Source of the DNA: Bimuria novae-zelandiae CBS 107.79
Lineage: Eukaryota; Ascomycota; Dothideomycetes; Pleosporales; Didymosphaeriaceae
NCBI GenBank assembly: GCA_010015655.1
Contig: ML976681.1
Span: forward strand, 380,914-444,913
DNA length: 64,000 nt
Direction of reading: 5' to 3'
Below the pieces are notes generated by a model. The model was not told where the DNA came from and searched no databases. It saw only the letters and a list, made by a program, of their open reading frames with translations. Every line of letters starts with the position of its first letter. The stretch's first letter is position 1. The position numbers and the translations under genes are program-made. Below, piece by piece: positions 11,894-23,320 of the stretch.

Positions 11894-11913
11894 CGCGAAA
11901 CGCGTGGACGCGT
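11894..11913. promoter_or_regulatory. Cluster of MCB/SCB-like cell-cycle boxes upstream of primase
   Basis: Two perfect MCB boxes ACGCGT (11900-11905, 11908-11913) stand next to CGCGAAA (11894-11900), an SCB-like core. They begin 78 bp upstream of the primase ATG in the 242-bp space shared with the DUF1917 gene. In yeasts MBF binds MCB boxes and drives G1/S expression of replication genes, PRI1 among them. Function here is inferred from the match. Confidence 0.75.
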
Positions 11914-12064
11914 AAATTGGTGGCTTCTCAATCCGACTAGCGCGGTCGTTGCTTCAACACGCAGTCGTCATTGCCGCCAAGACGTGATCAGTAACTCCAA
12001 CAACTTTAACTCCAATCTTGCTTCGAAATTTGTGGGATGAATCACTCATTCCTCCATTGCGAAG

Positions 12065-13378
12065 ATGAGCGAGGAGGAACTGGTTTCCGGTGACGGCTGG
12101 ATTTCCGATGATTCAAGCTTCTACGGTGCGTACTCGCACCTGCCTGCAAGCCGCGACACTGGACTTCAGCCGCAGACTGCACAGCCTAAGCATGTGTGCG
12201 TCACTGCCTGGAGCTGAGATGCCTGCCTGTTAACATACTGTTTTTATAAGCCCCATCACTGTCGTGCTCAACCCTTTAGATATTCCACTGCACATCTCAA
12301 CGTCTCCAGATGTGCTTGTCTGGCTGTACTCGCTATCATCACCGCTCATAATAACGGAACATCAGGTGACGAAAACGAGCAGGAACGACTCAAGGCTCTT
12401 TGTGAAGAATACCGATCTTCATACGCTTGGTCTGCGCGCAAGAACGATTTGAACACCGTTATCCTCAAGCACCGAGACCTACCTATCAATATGCTCCAAA
12501 ACCCCGGTGAAGGCCACCCAGGATGCTGGCAACTGGGCGAGAGTGTAGAAGACTTCATCAAGAGACTTCCCCCAGTCACTACTTCCGGACTACTCTACGA
12601 ATGGATTTGGGTGCACAATCCATACCAGAAAGGCCATTGCGAACCCCAATTCTCGAAAGTTGACGAATTCACTATCCGTGGACAAGAGCTGCTCATGAAG
12701 AATCTACAGATGCGCAAGGCCATCGAAGCAAACGATCAGAATAAGACAAAGGATACGGTTACGCGGCGTTTGAACGAAGAGAGCGAGCTTCTTCAACAGC
12801 GTATTACCGACCTAGCCGTCCAAACCAATGTTCTTTCCGGCAAGGTAAGGTTCTACACGGTACCCTAATACGCGTCCTGCAGAGGCCAGGTCATGCTGAC
12901 TTGTATGAGTGGATGCTATTCCTCTCACTAGAGGAATTGACTCGTGTCTGGCGACTTATTGTTGACGGTGTCATCAATAATCGTCTGGGTCCTGTTGCGA
13001 AGGTGGCTCCTGAGCAAGGAAAGCCTGGAGAGCGTCTCATCTGCATATATACGAAGGACTTCCGGGACAAGGATGATATCCGACGTGTCCTACAGGAGCT
13101 GGTCTCTATGGGTGTAAGTGAGCCTTGCCGTAGATGCGTATAGTCAACTATTGACAACTTCATTCTAGGTCACCGGCACAGGGAAGAACACAATCCATTA
13201 CAAATCGGATCCGTACACCTGCCTAAACATTTACCGGCAGACGGCTGCTCAATACGGGCTGAAAGCAAGCCTTTATTCAAGTCAGGAGCTATTGGCGGAA
13301 GGCGAACAGGAATATGATGTCCTTTATCCGCTAACGCAGTCGAATCTCAATCGGTTCCTCAACAATGCACCGCAATGA
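12065..13378 (+). CDS. DUF1917 (Bles03/UPF0696-type) protein
   Basis: Exons by eye: 12065-12125, 12366-12844, 12910-13113, 13169-13378; 317 residues. The N-terminus MSEEELVSGDGWISDDSSFY is followed by the family core LPINMLQNPGEGHPGCWQLG, FIKRLPPVTTS, GKWMLFLSLEELTRVWRLIV, NRLGPVAKVAP and ICIYTKDFRDKDDIRRVL. Human C11orf68 (BLES03) has the same fold, related to translation factor eIF4E. Biochemical role is unknown; cap or RNA binding is only a structural guess. The first intron (240 bp) is long for this window and contains an open frame in a different phase that was not used. The third-exon acceptor is GAG at 12909, chosen because it joins GK to WMLF; the alternative acceptor at 12882 would add nine residues. 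Confidence 0.85.
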
Positions 13379-15393
13379 ACGTTTGAAAAATCCATGGCCA
13401 TAGCCACCAGAACTGGCTATAATCTACTGCAAAGCGACAATCCAAATCCACCACATCGGCAACAGCCTACGATGAAGGCACTTGACACCGGCTGAAATAT
13501 CTTGATGATTTCGCATTTTGGTCCAGCTCCTGCTATAGTTTTCCTGCAAACCTACCTCTATTGAATATGAACTTTCCATTACTTCTTGCACCATCACTCC
13601 ACCTGTTCCAACCTCGTACCTACTATGCAGCCTAACGATGCTGCTGACCCTCTCTCCTGCTCAACATATCTGCGGAGCTGACCAGTGCGTGTCCTGAAAC
13701 GTAAGAGAAACTCATTCAATTCTACTGACTAGCTAGGGTGGATTGCAGGATCAAGCTGAAAACTCAGATCCTACCTTCGGCCGACAGTCTGCATGACACA
13801 GCGTGGAGGTGCCTGCGCTTGATCTGCCGTCTTGAGTGTTGATGTCTTTGATGCGCTACTGAGGAAATTTGGCGCTTTGGATGCATGTAGGATTTCTATT
13901 ACTCGATCAGAACAACACACGAGGCTCGCCACCACTGCTGGTTTTCCCAACATGCTGACGCTTCCTGCAGACCCGGTCTCGTATCAAAGCTTATTTGAGA
14001 TTAAACCGAAATGCGCACGTATTGTTAGAGCCATTATCATTCCCACATGGTTTGCCGCAACTGGACCAGAGGTGGGTGACTCAGCTCTGGTTAAACAACC
14101 ATACTGCCAGGGCTACGGGTAATCTCGAGATTCTCGCCGAGGAACGGATACGACTGTGCAAGTTTTCCAGTAGTCTCAGGAGCTCTAGACAAACGGCGTG
14201 ACGGCTTAAACGACCTAGCGGCAGCAGGAGAGGTGTATTACGAAAGTGCTCGGGCACCTTCGATGGTACCGCGAAGAAAGTGCAAGTTCGCGAGCGGAAG
14301 CTTGATGCGGTCAAGAGGCATTTTCAGTGACTCGATGGGAAGTATTTCTATGGAGTAATGCAGTGTTGAAAAGTCTGACCGTTTCGTTAGCTTGACCAGT
14401 CGGGTGCTCCGGCGCTTGCTCCTATTTTGGCATCTTCGAAAGCTGTCCCCATCACAAACTTGTCGCAAAGGACATCACAGCTGTTAAGGCACTCAAGTTT
14501 GGGACGACTTCAAAGAAACCATACCAGGAACATCACACCATGACGGATGTGATAGATTTAGAACGGAGCCCGGCTGTTGAACCTGCGCTAGCGCTTGGTG
14601 CCGATCTCGGCTGTGGACACCTTCGATAGATAAGCGGCGACCCTGCGATCGCCCTTATCTCGCCCGCGGCACTATCCCTGTCACTTTACGGCCCCGTACT
14701 GTACCAGAACTGGCTGTTTCCTTCAAGCAAATTATCAACAGCATCGCTCTGGCTGGCTCTCAATGAATAAGACACCTCATTGTCTACCTAGCTGCAACCG
14801 TGAATGGTGGATGAACACTCTCCTTAGCGAGGACCATTTCGATTAGACAACAGCGACGCCTGTCCGCAATGAGCAGCTTGGCTTCGATAACCTTGCCTAA
14901 GAGCGCCTACCAATTTCTATCGAGTAATCCCCACAGCCCTGCCGCTGTACCGAAGTTTCTCAACTGTCATGGCGCTATTTCGAGCACTCCGCTGGGTCCG
15001 AGGATCTCGACTCGTGGCACTCTGGGTAAGGACCAGTAGATAAAACTCTGCACCCCAGATTTTGTAGTGACAGATCTGGACTGACTCTCCGGTACCTTTT
15101 CCTCTTTGTTCTTCTGTGTTGCACAAACCAGCATCTTTCAGGAATATCCACTCACCGACACGGACGTGAAACATTCCAGAAGCGCGTTATCCTGCTTATC
15201 TGTACCCACTCGCCTATCTAAACATCCCCACACGCCGGCTGACTGGTACAAACCGAGACGTCCCCAATTGTTTATAACTCCTACCCCGTATTCGGAGCTG
15301 GAGTAAACGTATTTCAGTCCCTTCCACAACTTCCCCAGATTCTTTGTTCATCTGCCCAGCAACATAGCTCCTCACGCAACTAGCCCTGCTCCG
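13379..15393. other. Gene-free 2-kb stretch upstream of allantoinase
   Basis: Open frames stay below 100 codons on both strands and none resembles a known family. Base composition is mixed, without the TA-rich RIP pattern. The last 400 bp include likely allantoinase promoter sites. Confidence 0.5.
15038..15201. promoter_or_regulatory. GATA-factor-type sites upstream of allantoinase
   Basis: AGATAA occurs at 15038-15043 and, in reverse, at 15196-15201 (TTATCT); a GGATAA in reverse lies at 15187-15192. HGATAR sites bind the nitrogen regulators AreA/NIT2, which control purine-breakdown genes in moulds. Such hexamers are common by chance, so this is suggestive only. Confidence 0.4.
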
Positions 15394-17071
15394 ATGCCTC
15401 ACAGCACGTCCATACATCCCATCACGGTCTTCGCTTCCTCAAGAGTAGTGGTAGCTGGTGGGATGACAGAGGCTACCATTGTTATTTCCCAGATCACGGG
15501 CAAGATCACTGCGATCTTCCACTCCGTTCTTCCTTCTACAGACTGTGGGTAGCTTGAACAATACTCAAGACCATGCAAACATGTACTGATGATTTCCATT
15601 CAGTCCCAGAGGGTACCCCGTACACGGATTACTCACCACACATTCTCCTTCCCGGCTTGGTGGATGCACATGTGCATCTCAACGAGCCCGGTCGGACAGA
15701 ATGGGAAGGGTTCTGGACTGGCACTCGAGCTGCAGCTTTTGGAGGCGTGACCACTGTTGTCGATATGCCACTCAATGCTATTCCCCCTACCACCACCGTC
15801 GAGAATCTAAAAATCAAGATCGAAGCTGCCAAGGGCAAGTGCTGGGTTGACGTCGGCTTCTATGGTGGTGTCATTCCGGGTAACTCTGGGGAGCTTGCAG
15901 CTCTTGTAAAAGAGGGTGTAAGGGGATTTAAAGGCTTCCTAATCGACAGTGGTGTAAGTCACTCATCCTTATGCAACCCAGTGACGAACTAATATTTGCG
16001 CAGGTCGATGAGTTCCCTGCCGTCAAATCAACAGACATCGAGCTCGCCCTACGTGAGCTCAAAGACTCCGCCACAACACTGATGTTCCATGCCGAGATGA
16101 TTCCTCCCATCACAGACTCAGTGGGTGACGACGTTCAACGCGCCCACCCACCACTCGCTCCCACCGGCCCGCTAACCCATTACTCCACCTTTTTGGACTC
16201 CCGCCCACCATCATTTGAGACCTATGCCATCGCCGAAATCCTATCACTCGCTCATATTGCACCCGACCTCCAGCTCCACATTGTACATCTCTCCGCTATT
16301 GAAGCCATTCCTATGCTCCGCGAAGCCCGCGCAAACGGCATCAAAATCACTGCAGAAACCTGCTTCCACTACCTTACCCTTGCAGCCGAGAACATCCAAA
16401 CCGGTGACACACGCCACAAGTGTTGCCCACCCATCCGTGAGCAATCCAACCAAGATGGCCTCTGGGACGAGCTCACGCAGGACCTCAATGCTGGCGTCAT
16501 TCAAACAGTCGTATCTGACCACTCACCATGCACACCCGATATCAAGCTCCTTCCCGCACATCTCGCACCACCCAAGAAGCACAGTACGCGTAAACCAGAC
16601 CATGACAAGGACTGCAGCAGCTGCGAGTCCAGCGAGGGCGAAGAAGAGCTCGCCGAAGAGAAGGGCGACTTCTTCAGCGCCTGGGGCGGCATCTCCTCCG
16701 TCGGCCTCGGTCTGCCGATCCTCTGGACGGAAGGCACGCGGCGCAACCCCGACTTCAGCGTCGAAGACATCGTACGCTGGTGCTGTAAGAACACGGCGAA
16801 GCAAGTCGGCCTGGAGAAGACCAAGGGTGATCTCGGCGTAGGTTTCGACGCCGATATCGTGGTGTTCGACGACACCGCGGAGTTCTGCGTTGAGCCGAGC
16901 ACCATGCTGTTCCGCAATAAGGTCTCGCCGTATCAGGATAAGACGCTCAAGGGCGTCGTGCGCGAGACGTGGCTGCGAGGCGAGCGGATTTTTACGAGGG
17001 AACAGGGCTTCACGGAGAAGGTGGGGCCTAGGGGGAAGCTGTTGCTTGAGCCGAGGAAGATGGTGAAATAG
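15394..17071 (+). CDS. Allantoinase
   Basis: Exons 15394-15544, 15604-15953 and 16004-17071; 522 residues. It opens the hydantoin ring of allantoin to allantoate in purine degradation, so uric acid can serve as nitrogen source. Metal ligands of the cyclic-amidohydrolase barrel are visible: [10 protein letters not shown] (two His), the candidate carbamylated Lys in [20 protein letters not shown] and the final Asp in SDHSPC. The family signature [10 protein letters not shown]...[15 protein letters not shown] follows. An unusual acidic, cysteine-containing insert ([20 protein letters not shown], nt about 16612-16671) lies just after SDHSPC. The first intron donor (GTGGGT at 15545) was chosen because it alone keeps frame into [14 protein letters not shown]. 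Yeast DAL1 is the counterpart. Confidence 0.95.
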
Positions 17072-17645
17072 GCGCTTTGAGCGGGAGAAGAAAGCGCGAG
17101 GTGCAGACTTGGGACATATTGGGCATTTACGGGATTGCGTTTGGCGACTGACTGGCTTAGCGGCTGCGGATTTATGGGATAGACTGGCGTTTTGGCGGGC
17201 ATTATATCATGAATACATAACGAGGTGGGCGTTTTGGGCTTTCGACTGGGCGCGTGGGTGTGGGAGACTTGATGTTGGCTCTGGACACATCGATTGCATT
17301 ATATAAGAATTAGAGCGCTTCTTTTACCACAATGGTTTGTTAGTACGTGTAGCGCGAACGGGTGATTGGGGCCCAGGTGGGTTTTCGTTCGGCGTCGCAC
17401 ATTCATGGACCCAATCGGAGGGGTTCGCGCAGGTACAGCGTGTAGGCGTGCGAACGGGAAGGTAGTACAGTCGCGGATTGACAAACTGGAGGGTCAACAC
17501 CGCCTGGGAGAAGTCGACAAGCCGTTTGGGGTCCGCAAACTTATTTATTTCGCGAATCCGCTATGTAGTGATTCATTGCTTCGCCGTGCGCTCTGGATAC
17601 GATCCGACAGTGGGCTTCGCGATGGGGAACGCCTTTTGAAATGTC
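17072..17645. other. Intergenic stretch
   Basis: Space between allantoinase and the first surface-protein gene. A 201-codon frame running through from 17366 is not supported: its upper part lacks family features and its lower part overlaps the surface-protein exons. Confidence 0.4.
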
Positions 17646-18642
17646 GTGGTATCGATATGGATTCTCCTTCGTGCCGTATCCGCAATAAGTTGCCCAAATT
17701 TCCATCCACTACTGGGCCGTCACGGTTGCGAAGTAAGTCCCATCCCCGATACCATGCTAGTCTGCTCACTCACGCCATTCAGCACGACTGCTGGATTAGG
17801 AAGAGCATGGACCAACATTACGGCATTTGCGCTGCCGACTTCGAAGGTCACTGCCGCCTGGCTGGCGACATCGACCAATATCTGGACTACTGGGGCGACT
17901 TTCTGTTTCATACATGCCACAATAACACCGTTAGTGAGTCTCACCTTCATCATGTCCCACTTTTTAACTAATGCTCTCAGCGTTCCTAGAGGTATTCTAA
18001 ACCGCGTGCTACAACGTCAGCAAGCAATTTACGAAACTTCCGGGGGCATGGGATGATTTTGTGATGGGGTACTCTCAGTGGCAGACGGATACGGTGACAC
18101 CGAATGTGGCGACGGGGATGATGACGTCCGCTGCGTCTGCAACGAGTTCCTTTGCGACGATAACGAGGAGTGACGCAGTGTCCAGCTTCACACTATTTTC
18201 ACCAACTTCGACTGCAGTACCTTCAGTCTCTGAATTCGGGCACGACACTTCATTACCACCCACTCCGGCCTCTCAAACCCCCACTTCTCCAGCCGCCGCG
18301 CCAAACGCTGATCCATCTTCCTCCACGAACAATAAAAACACCACTTCTTTCAGTACAAGCCAGATCGTCGGCACAGCTATCGGGGCCACTGGTGGTATCG
18401 CGCTCATAGCCGCGGCCGGGATATTCTTCGTCCGGAGACGGAGGCAAACGCCGTCCAGCCCGGCAAGCGTTACAGTGCCATCGAGCGAGGAAAGCAAGGT
18501 TGAGGAAGCCCGCGAATGGAAGGCAGTATTGAGCGTGCAGATTGCGATGCCGCCGTATAATGCGCGTTTGGGGGTGGGAGGTGTGTGTAAGCTTGATGGT
18601 GGTGGTGTGGTGGCTAGGGGTGGGCGGTGGGATAGGAGGTAA
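17646..18642 (+). pseudogene. One-pass cysteine-rich surface protein, copy 1 (no ATG, in-frame stop)
   Basis: Exons 17646-17732, 17783-17933 and 17981-18642, phases 0 and 1, exactly as in the downstream paralogue; the middle exon is 151 bp in both. The first exon reads a hydrophobic leader (IWILLRAVSAIS) followed by CPNFHP. Next comes a Cys-rich ectodomain (CEHDCW, ICAADFEGHC, FHTCH), a Ser/Thr/Pro-rich stalk, one membrane span (IVGTAIGATGGIALIAAAGI) and a basic stop-transfer RRRR before a cytosolic tail. No ATG lies in frame before the leader (one occurs 5 nt upstream in another frame), and TAA at 17998-18000 interrupts the third exon. Copy 2 has CAA (Gln) at that codon. The family is unknown to me; the architecture suggests a cell-wall or sensor protein. 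Confidence 0.7.
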
Positions 18643-19316
18643 GGGTATTTCTTTGCGGCAGATCTCCTCACCCAAAATCCGTACTATAACATCTATTTGA
18701 TTGAACAACTCCGCCTTGTTCTACATTATTACTGCTCTAAGGTGGACGTTGGATGTTGGAAGCCTAATTGCTGCGCGCATACCTGCGACTCTAACTGCAT
18801 ACCTGATCGCGTTCGACCCTGGCATATACGAACGCCGACTGCGTAAAGCAACCAATATGGCTATATCAGCTCTGTTCTTGACCAAAATCGGGGGCAATAT
18901 CTAGGTTCAATTTGCCGCGCTCGTGCCTGTCATCACCATCGACTTCATTAGGAGGACTTGCCGCTCTGTGTTCGCCGCACGGTTTGCCACATCTTCACTT
19001 TAATTGGAGCCGTATATGTCCACAAGTATTCACTTGCGCGATATATCCGCGCGTACATTCCGCTGTGGTAACGGAATCTTGCATAGGTAATACTGCCACT
19101 AAGGAGCGTAGCACGGAGCGGGTGACCGGCTTCGTGCGTATGTTCAAAAGATCTGGAACTAGTATGCTTGCTAGTTCTCCCCCATTGTTCACCGTTGGAG
19201 TCATCAACTAGTGTTGCATATAATATCCACCCAGTTTGGTCGAGCGGTGAGAATTCACTCTATTCCTTGGCGATTGGAGATTGTCCTCGCTCCTGCTATA
19301 CGGCAAGCCTTACAAG
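18643..19316. other. Intergenic stretch between the surface-protein paralogues
   Basis: Only short frames are present. It should contain the promoter of copy 2, but no clear box was seen. Confidence 0.4.
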
Positions 19317-20616
19317 ATGTTGCATCTTGGGCATCGTGTGGTGCTTGTTATTTCACTTATCTTGATCACATTTTTCAGCGCATAAGAGTGTCCTCCAAAC
19401 TACTACCATGATTACAAACCCCCTCCCCTTCCCAAGTGCGCCGTGAGTAAATACACGGCCTTCCTCTTTTTCCTCCTGCGGCCAGTCGGACGAGATCATA
19501 GTATGACTGTTTCGAAGAACCGGGACGCAATGTATACGACGCGGTTTGCTCAGATGATCTCAGTTCGCAGTGCAATAATTCGCCTGAGCGGTACTTTGCT
19601 ACCTTTGAGAAATGTTTGTTCAGACACTGTATTGACGATGTAGAACGATACGGTGAGTTGTTTTCCCAGGCGGATATTAATCACTAATAATATTAGATTT
19701 CGCGGAGGCGTTTCAAGAAGAGTGCAAATCCGTCAATAGGACGGTCACGTCCATTTACGGAGAACTGGGAGAGTATCTGACGAGACCGAGTTATACTTCG
19801 TCGCCGAAAGGAACTAGTACGACTCAAAAACCACAGTCGGATGCTACAACAGAGTTTATTACTTCCTCATCTACGTCTTCTGCATCTATCTCGCAGTCAC
19901 CTACTCCGTCATATTCGTCAACGCCGATTTCGCCCGCTCAGTCAGCACCTCCATCTATAGAGCCGTCTCAGCCAACGGCGTCACCGCTACCCGGAAATGG
20001 CGTTACTGTCAACCAACCCGATCCTGGAGTCTCCGTCTCTACTGCTACTTCGTCTCCGAGCTCGAGCTTTTCTCAGACGCCTCCGTACAGTCCGCCCACT
20101 AACCACGAAGCGAAACCAGCAGTTTCACCGAAAATTATAGCTTTTATAGCTGGAGGCAGCGCGGCAGGCCTGGCGCTCATTATTGCCGCTACTATATACT
20201 TTGTACGCAGGAGGAAGCGAGCCAGCTCAGTCAACGAGGACGACATCTTGCCTCCACACGAACTAAATTTGTACAGGGATGATACGAAATCTGAGTTCAA
20301 CGGTCACAGTGCGTTCGGAGCGCCATCGAGGGATGATGAGATGCTGGAACTCAGCGGACAAAGTACAGCGACTATACCGCCAATTCCAAAGACGGCAGAA
20401 CTCGGTGGTCGGAGTGCAGTGGATATACCGCCTGTCCCAAAGATCATAGAGCTTAATGGGCAGAGTGCATTTCAGATACCCCCAATACCCCAAATGGCGG
20501 AGCTTCGTGCTGGGGTTGCTGAGTTTGAAGGTCCAGCTTCTCCTACTTTAACGATTACCGAGCTTGACAATACACCAGCACGGGGAGGGTATCGTGAGTA
20601 TCGGTACAGGCATTAG
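19317..20616 (+). pseudogene. One-pass cysteine-rich surface protein, copy 2 (stop after signal peptide)
   Basis: Exons 19317-19442, 19502-19652 and 19697-20616. The ATG opens a textbook signal peptide (MLHLGHRVVLVISLILITFF-SA), then TAA at 19383-19385, then the mature-looking ECPPNYY...PKCA|YDCF ectodomain with about eight cysteines. A long Ser/Thr/Pro stalk, a membrane span (IIAFIAGGSAAGLALIIAAT) and RRRKR follow. The cytosolic tail carries three near-repeats of 17 residues built on IPPIPK. Gene structure matches copy 1. If the TAA is real the product stops at 22 residues. Otherwise it could be read through or spliced around, but no good donor/acceptor pair that keeps the signal peptide was found. 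The ligand and pathway are unknown. Confidence 0.7.
20340..20505 (+). repeat. Three tandem 17-residue repeats in the cytosolic tail of surface protein copy 2
   Basis: The units read ELSGQSTATIPPIPKTA, ELGGRSAVDIPPVPKII and ELNGQSAFQIPPIPQMA, one after another, preceded by a diverged NGHSAFGAPSRDDEML. The IPP(I/V)P core resembles short proline ligands for SH3 or EVH1 domains; that reading is inference. Confidence 0.8.
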
Positions 20617-21459
20617 GAGATTCTCTATTCTTATTTAGAGTAATGGTCAACGGCGTTAGGAGAATTCTTTATCGCAGGCGATCTATCTACCTCGGTGTCA
20701 GCCATGCTTCTTTGACTGATAGTCGTCTGATAGAAAATGAAATGGTCAGCAGAGAGGGTACGCGTTGAGTTAGATAACACTGGTCGGCGAGGCTCGACGG
20801 GCATTAGGTCCCTGATGTGAAACGTAGTCACGTAGCCGCATTGGTGTGATGGTTCATGGTGCACAGCGTGGAACAGGTTGCCAGCGTGGAACTACAACCA
20901 CGATATGTTCGAAGCACTAATGATAATTGACATGGAATTTTGAGTACGAGATTGTTGTACCACTGAGAAGCTGAAATTATTCTGCATATCGAATACCGAT
21001 AAGAATATTTGCCAAAGCCCAAAGTTGGTGGCTTTTGATTTTTAAAACCCTTTCACTTCGTGTGCGCTCAGATGCAAAACTTTCGACCTTACCAAAGAGA
21101 ACAGGAGCGTACCAATGATTTCTCCAAAATCGTGAGTCCTAAAGGAAATAGCAAGGGAGCTTTCTGGAGCTGAATTTCCTAGAGAAGACAGATGGTTGGT
21201 GCAAATCACCAGGCTGGAAGCGCGAGCGCCACCACCCGCTCGTACCACACCACCATACCGGTATCAATGTAACACAGCACACCAGTCCTACCACGCGACG
21301 CACACAGCCAATTACGCCCCACTTCAGCCCGATCACATCGCTGTGTACGACCGACTGTGCCCAGTTGCCCATCGCGCCCCCAGACGCAGCCTCAGCTCGC
21401 GCTTTTATCCCACAGCCTGATCTCTCAGCACCACGAACTACATCACTTCCACTTCACTC
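20617..21459. other. Intergenic stretch
   Basis: No supported gene. The last 50 bases are pyrimidine-rich with CACTTCCACTTCACTC just before the ATG at 21460, which looks like a fungal core promoter or leader. Confidence 0.4.
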
Positions 21460-21720
21460 ATGATGGATCGCGCAACAATTTTATGGAAATATCCGGACTC
21501 GTGGGCTTTCGGTATAGCTTTCGGCAGCGTCGGACTTATGGTCGGGACGTTTGCGCTGCTGTTTTATCTGCAACGGCGGGGGCGGAAAGCACACAGGGTA
21601 CGGATCGATGAGCTCCCGTATGTTCTTGAGCGGGTATTGAATTGCGCAGAGTTTCGAAGTCAAGAGAAAGATCTCTGCTCCACTCTCTACACGACAAAGG
21701 ATGGAAGGGTACGAGCTTGA
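21460..21720 (+). CDS. Small one-pass membrane protein, hypothetical
   Basis: 86 residues with a single hydrophobic span at about residues 14-37 (WAFGIAFGSVGLMVGTFALL) followed by RRGRK, so the C-terminus probably faces the cytosol. The pyrimidine-rich leader before the ATG supports a real gene. The frame may continue by splicing: a GTGAGT donor occurs shortly after the stop and an acceptor CTAATAG at about 21771, so the 3' end is uncertain. It shares the basic-after-membrane pattern of the two upstream surface proteins but no clear sequence similarity. No family was recognised. Confidence 0.4.
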   Translation: MMDRATILWKYPDSWAFGIAFGSVGLMVGTFALLFYLQRRGRKAHRVRIDELPYVLERVLNCAEFRSQEKDLCSTLYTTKDGRVRA

Positions 21721-22837
21721 GGAAGGTGAGTGGCGCCGAAGAACAAGTATGCTATCACGAGTGTCTAATAGGCGCACGAATCTAGCAAAAGGTGGACGGT
21801 TCGTGAATCGCGGTGTCCAGAATGGGACGTGGAATGATGCTCCAGAGTTAAGGTGTTAGGTGTTCTCAGCATCACCGTCGCTGCAGATGCAACAGTGTTC
21901 CGTTTTAACAGACGAGGGCTGTAAAACTATCACCAGTGGACTTTCGGTCACAAAGTCTCCCGGAGGTAGCAATGCAGCCGAAAGAGTTGCAACAGAATTC
22001 GGTTTTGAGTGCAGGAAACGTCGAAAAGTCTCTGTCAGATTGTTTGAATGAGAAACGGGGTTGGCCTAATTAGAAGAGTGTATATGGAGAGAATAAATAC
22101 CTAGTGCTATGCAAACCTGTCAGGGCCGCAGACTTTTCCATGCGGAATTCTTGATTTGAAGGGACAGGAGAAAACAGAGCCTCGGCTATCCACATTGTTC
22201 AATTTCGCATCTGCCTGCACATGTGTCGTCGAAATGTTTTGCACCTACCAACTCTACGATGGATTGCCTCTCCAATATATCTAGGCACTCGGACGCTAGG
22301 TCAGCCCGTGCCTGTGATCGACTATATGCGTCAGCGCTTTGAAGACGGGTCGGTATACCAAATTTAGAAAGTACTTTGTCCAGTGTGTCATACTGAGTTC
22401 GCACCATACCCTAAATTGCACACCATCTCATCGGGGGTGCCGATTACGAGCCAAACTGAAAATCCAATATCATAAAACTGGATAGATATTTAGCTTTTGC
22501 ACGGAATAAGCCGTGCAAACTTGTTGGGTTATCGATTTGTACTGCACCGATGCCGGTGTGCACATGCGATGACTGCCTTGGGGCGGCCACAATTTGGATT
22601 CGATTCCGAGGTTGCAGTGAAATGTTGAGGAAGGACAATAAATATAGGATAGAAGAAAGCAAGAGCAGCAGCCCGGGTGTTGTTTCACAGACATTGCCTT
22701 ATGAGAAAGGCTCATGTTCTGTAAGCAGGTGGGTGGTATGTGTGAAGGTAGTATATTGTGTGTGTAATTGTCTGAGTTGCTCTGTGTGTTGTTCTGTGTT
22801 GTGTTGTGTGTACATGGAGTGATCAGAGGCTCGTATA
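21721..22837. other. Gene-free stretch before the Tc1/mariner relic
   Basis: Only short frames occur. A TG/GT-rich simple stretch lies at about 22730-22812. Nothing else was recognised. Confidence 0.5.
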
Positions 22838-22879
22838 TCACCAGGTGGCGAGCTAATTCGTGATCGGTTTATGTAAGCA
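22838..22879. repeat. Left terminal inverted repeat of the Tc1/mariner element
   Basis: It begins TCACCAGGTGGCGAGC and is mirrored at 24446-24487. The outer 31 bases are identical. Confidence 0.88.
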
Positions 22880-23044
22880 CAACCGCCAAATTTTGTTCTC
22901 CCATAGTAATCACCATACAAAGTCGAGATTCTGAGGTTCTTGACGCATATTGACTTGATTTGAGGCTGAACTTGATTTTAAAGCGTAAATCTGACGCGTA
23001 GAGCTCAGATTTGGTGTTGAGATCTTAGGATCTCTATAGTATAT

Positions 23045-23320
23045 TCACCAGCGTTGTGAGCGTATCTTCTCGCCGCCAGTTTCTATGAGCCTTTGGCAGC
23101 GATCTGGCATCTCCTCGATAAGCTCCCTGATCTCATTGATAGAGATCTCATCCCATATTTGCCGTAGTATATCCTTGAGGTGTTTTGTAGTCCCATCCCA
23201 AGGCGTCTCACCTTCACATGGCTTGTGGAGACGCCTTTTGGCCTTTTCTTTAAGGATGAGCCAGCATCCTTCTGTAGGATTAAGATCTGGTGACCTCCCT
23301 GGGTGTATGAGGAGCCGCAC
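23045..23320 (-). pseudogene. Tc1/mariner transposase, C-terminal fragment
   Basis: The minus-strand frame reads HPGRSPDLNPTEGCWLILKE, which holds the SPDLNPxE motif around the last acidic residue of the DDE catalytic triad. A basic stretch (KAKRRL) and a helical C-terminus with IWDEISINEIRELI follow. The upstream two thirds of the gene are frame-broken and RIP-mutated, so no enzyme can be made. Confidence 0.85.

Noticed and set aside
12264..12452. Extra exon for the DUF1917 gene
   Set aside because: The frame cannot be spliced into the following conserved exon; direct joining of 12125 to 12366 keeps frame.
16215..16841. 208-codon frame overlapping allantoinase exon 3
   Set aside because: It is out of frame with the conserved enzyme and reads Ser/Thr/Pro low-complexity sequence.
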